From Flavobacteriales bacterium (GTDB lineage: Bacteria; Bacteroidota; Bacteroidia; Flavobacteriales; Flavobacteriaceae): a DNA stretch of 44,819 nt. Numbering within the stretch: position 1 is the first letter of the stretch; every line of letters starts with the position of its first letter. The stretch is from positions 1 to 44,819 of the forward strand of contig JAMONO010000046.1 in the NCBI GenBank assembly GCA_027065715.1. The letters are read 5' to 3'. The position numbers and the translations under genes are program-made. Under the pieces are notes generated by a model. It was not told the origin of the DNA. It saw only the letters and a program-made list of their open reading frames with translations, and ran no database searches. Below, piece after piece: positions 38,748-44,819 of the stretch.

Positions 38748-38963
38748 ATGGCAAAACAACCCGCAATAGAAGTTGATGGAATCATCAAAGACGCATTGTC
38801 AAACGCAATGTTTAAAGTCGAATTGGAAAATGGACACGTTATAACCGCCCATATTTCGGGCAAGATGCGTATGCACTATATCCGGTTATTACCCGGTGAT
38901 AAAGTAAAGGTTGAACTTAGTCCTTATGATTTAACCAAAGGTAGAATAACTTACAGATACTAA
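38748..38963 (+). CDS. infA: Translation initiation factor IF-1
   Basis: [65 protein letters not shown]. Confidence 0.98.
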   Translation: MAKQPAIEVDGIIKDALSNAMFKVELENGHVITAHISGKMRMHYIRLLPGDKVKVELSPYDLTKGRITYRY

Positions 38964-39055
38964 GTTTTTGTAATAAGACATTAGTTTTGAAAGATAAAAT
39001 TTAGAAATGGCAATTAAAAACAAAGTTGCCGACAAATCGAAAAAAAAAATACAAG

Positions 39056-39172
39056 ATGAAAGTAAGAGCATCCATAAAAAAAAGAAGTCCGGAAGACAAG
39101 ATTGTCAGACGAAAAGGACGTTTGTATGTTATAAACAAAAAGAATCCGAAACATAAACAAAGACAAGGATAA
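39056..39172 (+). CDS. rpmJ: 50S ribosomal protein L36 (cysteine-free variant)
   Basis: Hand translation: [38 protein letters not shown], stop TAA 39170-39172; absent from the ORF track because it is only 38 aa. Confidence 0.96.
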   Translation: MKVRASIKKRSPEDKIVRRKGRLYVINKKNPKHKQRQG

Positions 39173-39174
39173 TT

Positions 39175-39549
39175 ATGGCAAGAATAGCAGGGGTAGATTT
39201 ACCGAAAAACAAAAGAGGCGTAATTGGTTTAACCTATATCTACGGAATAGGAAAATCGAGAGCTAAAGAAATTTTAGCCAAAGCCCAAGTAGATGAAGAT
39301 AAAAAAGTTAAAGATTGGGACGATGCCGACATTGCCGGCATACGTAAGGCGATAGCTGACTACAGAATTGAAGGAGAATTGCGTTCTGAAGTTCAGTTGA
39401 ACATTAAACGATTAATGGATATCGGTAGTTACAGAGGTATTCGACACAGATTAGGCTTACCTCTACGCGGTCAAAGAACCAAAAACAATTCACGAACCAG
39501 AAAAGGAAAAAGAAAAACAGTTGCCAATAAGAAAAAAGCAACTAAATAA
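39175..39549 (+). CDS. rpsM: 30S ribosomal protein S13
   Basis: [55 protein letters not shown]. Confidence 0.98.
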   Translation: MARIAGVDLPKNKRGVIGLTYIYGIGKSRAKEILAKAQVDEDKKVKDWDDADIAGIRKAIADYRIEGELRSEVQLNIKRLMDIGSYRGIRHRLGLPLRGQRTKNNSRTRKGKRKTVANKKKATK

Positions 39550-39565
39550 AAAGTAAGTAGAGATT

Positions 39566-39964
39566 ATGGCAAAATCGAATAAATCATCATCTAAAGCAAA
39601 AAAGAGAAAAGTAAAAGTGGAGCCTAACGGCAAAGCTTTTATACAAGCTACGTTTAACAACGTAATTATTTCTCTTACCAATAAACAAGGAGAGGTAATT
39701 TCATGGTCTTCTGCCGGAAAAAACGGTTTTAGAGGCTCCAAAAAGAATACACCTTATGCCGCTCAGGTAGCTGCCGAAGATGCTGCCAAAGTAGCATACG
39801 AAGCAGGATTAAGACGTGTAAAAGTTTATGTAAAAGGCCCCGGCAATGGTAGAGAATCTGCCATTAGAACTATCCATAATAGTGGTATTGAGGTAGTTGA
39901 AATTATTGACGTAACACCCATTCCTCACAATGGTTGTCGTCCCCCTAAAAGAAGAAGAGTATAA
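39566..39964 (+). CDS. rpsK: 30S ribosomal protein S11
   Basis: [61 protein letters not shown]. Confidence 0.98.
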   Translation: MAKSNKSSSKAKKRKVKVEPNGKAFIQATFNNVIISLTNKQGEVISWSSAGKNGFRGSKKNTPYAAQVAAEDAAKVAYEAGLRRVKVYVKGPGNGRESAIRTIHNSGIEVVEIIDVTPIPHNGCRPPKRRRV

Positions 39965-39978
39965 TAAATTATTGAATT

Positions 39979-40584
39979 ATGGCGAGATATACAGGACCTA
40001 AAACCAAAATAGCCAGAAAGTTTGGCGAAGCTATATATGGAGAAGATAAATACTTCGACAGAAGAAAGTACCCTCCGGGACAACACGGTAATAACCGTCG
40101 AAGAGGTAAAAAATCACAATATGCCATTCAATTGGCAGAAAAGCAAAAAGCTAAATATACCTACGGTATTTTAGAAAGACAATTTAGAAATTTGTTTGAA
40201 AAAGCTTCACGTCAAGGAGGTAATACCGGTGAAGTGCTTTTACAATTAGTAGAATCGAGACTTGATAACGTGGTTTATCGTTTCGGGTTGGCACCGACCC
40301 GTCGTGCTGCCCGCCAGTTGGTTTCTCACAGACATATCACCGTAAACGGCAATGTGGTAAATATTCCGTCTTATCAATTAAAACCCGGTGATGTGGTCGG
40401 CGTGAGAGAACGTTCCAAATCTTTGCAAGTTATCAACGACTCGTTGGCACAAAATAAATCAAATTACGAATGGCTCAAATGGAATGACGAACAAATGGAA
40501 GGCGAATTTGTAAACCGTCCCGAAAGAGTTCAAATTCCTGAGAATATTCAAGAACACTTGATTGTCGAGTTATATTCTAAATAA
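39979..40584 (+). CDS. rpsD: 30S ribosomal protein S4
   Basis: [38 protein letters not shown]4 domain [33 protein letters not shown]. Confidence 0.98.
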   Translation: MARYTGPKTKIARKFGEAIYGEDKYFDRRKYPPGQHGNNRRRGKKSQYAIQLAEKQKAKYTYGILERQFRNLFEKASRQGGNTGEVLLQLVESRLDNVVYRFGLAPTRRAARQLVSHRHITVNGNVVNIPSYQLKPGDVVGVRERSKSLQVINDSLAQNKSNYEWLKWNDEQMEGEFVNRPERVQIPENIQEHLIVELYSK

Positions 40585-40597
40585 TAATAACAAATTT

Positions 40598-41587
40598 ATG
40601 GCAATATTAAATTTTCAAAAACCGGATAAAGTATATCAAATACATTCGGACGATTATAACGGTAAATTTGAATTCAAACCACTCGAACCCGGCTATGGTT
40701 TAACCATAGGTAACGCACTTCGTAGAGTTTTGCTTTCTTCACTCGAAGGACATGCAATTACTTCGTTGCGAATTGACGGTGTGGATCACGAATTTACATC
40801 AATAGACGGCGTTGTCGAAGATGTAACCAAAATTGTGTTAAATCTCAAACAAATTCGTTTCAAAAATCAAGTCGAAGGTATTGATAAAGAATCCGTAAAA
40901 GTTTCAATCAAAGGAAAAGAAGTGCTTAAAGCCGGTGATTTGCAAGAATTTATTTCGGGTTTTCAAGTGCTTAATCCCGAGTTGGAATTGATACATTTAG
41001 ACCCTAAAATCGCTTTGGATTTCGAATTTACCATCGAAAAAGGCAGAGGTTATGTAACCGCCGAAGAAAACAAACGCAGTGATGTGCCTTTTGGAACTAT
41101 CTTTTTGGATTCAATTTTTACACCCATAAGACACGTTAAATATTCGATTGAAGATTTCAGGGTGGAACAAAAAACCGACTATGACAAACTTATTATCGAA
41201 ATAGAAACTGACGGTTCCATACACCCCAAAGATGCTTTAACCGAAGCAGCCAAGATATTGATACAACATTTTATGTTATTCTCCGACGAACGTATTTCTA
41301 TTGACGATGATATTTCGTCGGAAGCCGAATCGTATGACGAGGAATCTCTGCACATGCGTCAATTGTTAAAAACTCGTTTGGTAGATTTGGACTTGTCGGT
41401 TAGAGCTTTGAACTGTTTAAAAGCCGCCGATGTCGAAACCCTTGGCGAATTGGTACAATACAATAAATCCGATTTGATGAAGTTTAGAAACTTCGGTAAA
41501 AAATCAATGACCGAATTAGAAAAATTGGTAGATAAAAAAGGTCTTACTTTCGGTATGGACCTTTCAGCTTATAAATTAGACGAATAA
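40598..41587 (+). CDS. rpoA: DNA-directed RNA polymerase subunit alpha
   Basis: [35 protein letters not shown]; alpha-[29 protein letters not shown]. Start [12 protein letters not shown] at 40598 preferred over 40562. Confidence 0.98.
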   Translation: MAILNFQKPDKVYQIHSDDYNGKFEFKPLEPGYGLTIGNALRRVLLSSLEGHAITSLRIDGVDHEFTSIDGVVEDVTKIVLNLKQIRFKNQVEGIDKESVKVSIKGKEVLKAGDLQEFISGFQVLNPELELIHLDPKIALDFEFTIEKGRGYVTAEENKRSDVPFGTIFLDSIFTPIRHVKYSIEDFRVEQKTDYDKLIIEIETDGSIHPKDALTEAAKILIQHFMLFSDERISIDDDISSEAESYDEESLHMRQLLKTRLVDLDLSVRALNCLKAADVETLGELVQYNKSDLMKFRNFGKKSMTELEKLVDKKGLTFGMDLSAYKLDE

Positions 41588-41604
41588 CATAGAAGAAATA
41601 AGGT

Positions 41605-42093
41605 ATGAGACACGGAAAGAAATTCAATCATTTAGGAAGAAAATCAGCACATCGTAAAGCCATGTTGGCTAATATGGGAACTTCGCTGGTGAAACATAAA
41701 AGAATCAATACAACCTTGGCAAAAGCCAAAGCCTTGCGTGTATTTTTGGAACCATTGATTACAAAATCCAAAAATGATACCATGCACAATCGAAGAGTTG
41801 TATTTAGATATTTGCGAAGCAAAGAAGCCGTAACGGAACTTTTTAGAGAAATATCAACAAAAGTTGCCGATCGCCCCGGCGGATACTTACGTATAATTAA
41901 ACTGGGAAATCGTTTGGGAGACAATGCCGAAATGGCTATGATAGAGTTTGTCGATTATAATCCGACCTATAATGCCGATAAACCCACCAAAAAGAAAACC
42001 CGTCGCAGAAAGAAAAAAGCCAAAACCGAAAATACGGCGGCTGAAAATACTGCTCCCGCAGAAGAAAAAACCGAAGATAAATCAGAGGAATAA
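41605..42093 (+). CDS. rplQ: 50S ribosomal protein L17
   Basis: [45 protein letters not shown]; charged Ala/Lys/Glu-rich tail. Confidence 0.98.
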   Translation: MRHGKKFNHLGRKSAHRKAMLANMGTSLVKHKRINTTLAKAKALRVFLEPLITKSKNDTMHNRRVVFRYLRSKEAVTELFREISTKVADRPGGYLRIIKLGNRLGDNAEMAMIEFVDYNPTYNADKPTKKKTRRRKKKAKTENTAAENTAPAEEKTEDKSEE

Positions 42094-42117
42094 ACTTTCC
42101 TTTATGAGAACTATATT

Positions 42118-42150
42118 GAACCGGATACGCCAAGCGCATCCGGTTATTTT
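42118..42150 (+). terminator. Intrinsic terminator closing the ribosomal super-operon
   Basis: AACCGGATaCGC-CAA-GCGcATCCGGTT followed by ATTTTTAT, immediately after rplQ. Confidence 0.85.
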
Positions 42151-42308
42151 TATGTGATAAATACTTCATAATGATCAGGGTATTTTAATGGTGTTGTATC
42201 TTCGCTAATGCTTTTTTTTAAGGATACGAACTATCATAGTTTATTCATTTGGAAACAAAATTGCTAAAAATGACGCAACCTTTGACCGGAAATCAATTTG
42301 TAATGTGA

Positions 42309-42324
42309 AATGACTTAAGTCATT
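42309..42324. promoter_or_regulatory. 16-bp palindrome AATGACTTAAGTCATT in the eno upstream region (candidate operator)
   Basis: Perfect inverted repeat 50 bp upstream of a TAACTTTG -7 element. Confidence 0.4.
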
Positions 42325-42374
42325 CTTTACTGCAATTATCAATTTATCATATCACCGGTTCATCAAAAATATCG

Positions 42375-42382
42375 TAACTTTG
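42375..42382 (+). promoter_or_regulatory. Candidate -7 element of eno promoter
   Basis: TAACTTTG matches TAnnTTTG, 28 bp before the eno ATG at 42411. Confidence 0.55.
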
Positions 42383-42398
42383 TGCCGAACATAAATAA

Positions 42399-43697
<1,299 letters not shown>

Positions 43698-43720
43698 AAA
43701 AAGCTAATATTATAAAGCAA

Positions 43721-43752
43721 GAGGCTGTCCCACAAGACAGCCTCCTTTTTTT
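43721..43752 (+). terminator. Intrinsic terminator after eno
   Basis: GAGGCTGTC-CCACAA-GACAGCCTC followed by CTTTTTTT. Confidence 0.88.
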
Positions 43753-43793
43753 GTTGATGCCCGTTATGAGCATCACTCTATGAAAAAAACCCC

Positions 43794-44819
43794 CTACTCT
43801 TTTACAATATTATAATTTACAATGTGATTGTTAATTATAATTTGCAACAGGTAATTGGCGGAAGGTAGTTTGTTTAACTCAATTGTTAATTTACCGGTTT
43901 GCGCACTTCGGTGTATCAATTCTTGTCCTATCAGATTATAAAGGTATATTTCGATAGGTTTTCGTGTGTTTGATTGGATATGCAACAAATTATTAACCGG
44001 ATTGGGATATACGGTAAGAAGTCGGGCATATTCTTCTATATTAACGGCTTCATGTACGTTAATGGTATAATCTTCTACTTCTCCGTCAAAACCTTGATAA
44101 CATGGTGTTGCAAATGTATTATATCTGGCGGCAACACGCATACGGGTATTTCCCAATGCGGCATCTGACGGAATAGTAATGCTTAATGGCGATAAACTTG
44201 TTAAACCGTCGGTTACATCATAGGCTGTTCCCAAATCGTATTCTTCACCGGCATCGTCAAAGTCAAGATCTTGGTTCCAATCTATCCAAACTTTGGTATA
44301 AACCGTGTATGATCCGGCGGTATTTACTTGAATGTTTAAATCATAAGCGCTTTCTCTGTGAACGTCGGTTATCATTGAAGTAAAATCCGAATAGGCGTTG
44401 CCGTTAGCATCGGTGTCTTTACCTGTGGAATTGTCAATGGTATTAAATTGAACGCGTGTTACGGAAGTATCAAAAGTAGTATTTCCGTAAGCGTAACAAT
44501 AATCAGGTATTATTTCGGTAAAGGTTGCGGTTACGGTTTTGTTGCTGTCCATAGTAATGGTTGCGGGGTTTGTTGTTCCTGACAAGTCGCCGCTCCAACC
44601 TGAGAATTCCCAACCCGTATCGGGTGTTGCGGTCAGTGTAACCGTTGTACCTTCGTCATAAGTTCCGCCAGCGGGCGAGAGATTTACACTACCGTTTCCG
44701 GTGGTATTTACCGTAAGCGTATGTTGAATTCGGGTAAAGGTTGCGGTTACGGTTTTATCGCTGTCCATGGTAATGGTTGCGGGGTTTGTTGTTCCTGACA
44801 AGTCGCCGCTCCAACCTGA
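43794..44819 (-). CDS. C-terminal part of a secreted T9SS protein with InlB-B-like repeats and GEVED domain (5' end outside window)
   Basis: Repeats HTLTVNTTGNGSVNLSPAGGTYDEGTTVTLTATPDTGWEFSGWSGDLSGTTNPATITMDSNKTVTATFT; GEVEDYTINV; sorting domain LLTVYPNPVNNLLHIQSN...LPSANYLLQIIINNHIVNYNIVKE. Frame stays open to the window edge (SGWSGD precedes the TTG that the ORF track used as start). Confidence 0.92.
   Translation of the reverse strand, partial: SGWSGDLSGTTNPATITMDSDKTVTATFTRIQHTLTVNTTGNGSVNLSPAGGTYDEGTTVTLTATPDTGWEFSGWSGDLSGTTNPATITMDSNKTVTATFTEIIPDYCYAYGNTTFDTSVTRVQFNTIDNSTGKDTDANGNAYSDFTSMITDVHRESAYDLNIQVNTAGSYTVYTKVWIDWNQDLDFDDAGEEYDLGTAYDVTDGLTSLSPLSITIPSDAALGNTRMRVAARYNTFATPCYQGFDGEVEDYTINVHEAVNIEEYARLLTVYPNPVNNLLHIQSNTRKPIEIYLYNLIGQELIHRSAQTGKLTIELNKLPSANYLLQIIINNHIVNYNIVKE
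44517..44603 (-). repeat. Tandem repeat copy (216-bp period)
   Basis: GGTAAAGGTTGCGGTTACGGTTTT...GACAAGTCGCCGCTCCAACCTGA, nearly identical to 44733-44819. Confidence 0.85.
44733..44819 (-). repeat. Tandem repeat copy (216-bp period), reaching window edge
   Basis: Same sequence as 44517-44603 with few mismatches; offset exactly 216 bp (72 codons). Confidence 0.85.

Overview
The window looks like chromosomal DNA from a Bacteroidota/Flavobacteriia-type bacterium. Supporting signs are T9SS sorting domains, a SusC/SusD pair, TAnnTTTG promoters and A-rich start contexts. The right part (about 25.3-43.7 kb) is a conserved str-S10-spc-alpha ribosomal super-cluster running from rpsL to rplQ, with fusA, secY, infA, rpmJ (too short for the ORF track) and rpoA, followed by eno. 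No tuf lies between fusA and rpsJ. The left part (0-25 kb) is mixed. It holds the metG 5' end, an MBL-hydrolase/S8-lipoprotease operon, a DJ-1/PfpI-like protein with a small zinc-ribbon protein, and pseudouridine catabolism genes (psuG plus a PfkB kinase) divergent from a BtpA/SgcQ-like gene coupled to a membrane protein. It continues with a divergent GIY-YIG ORF, a three-gene surface-protein cluster, gmk overlapping a degenerate Rieske-like lipoprotein, an EEP-family nuclease, a large T9SS subtilisin, SusD/SusC and an orphan POTRA/beta-barrel protein. The right edge cuts a T9SS protein with tandem 216-bp InlB-B-like repeats. The most unusual item is the 8.28-13.76 kb surface cluster, where two paralogous fibre-like proteins carry a regular 15-residue repeat (GxxYGxYNxLxGxGx). 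No tRNA, rRNA, CRISPR array, transposase or integrase was recognised. All assignments come from reading the sequence and the ORF translations; no database search was run.
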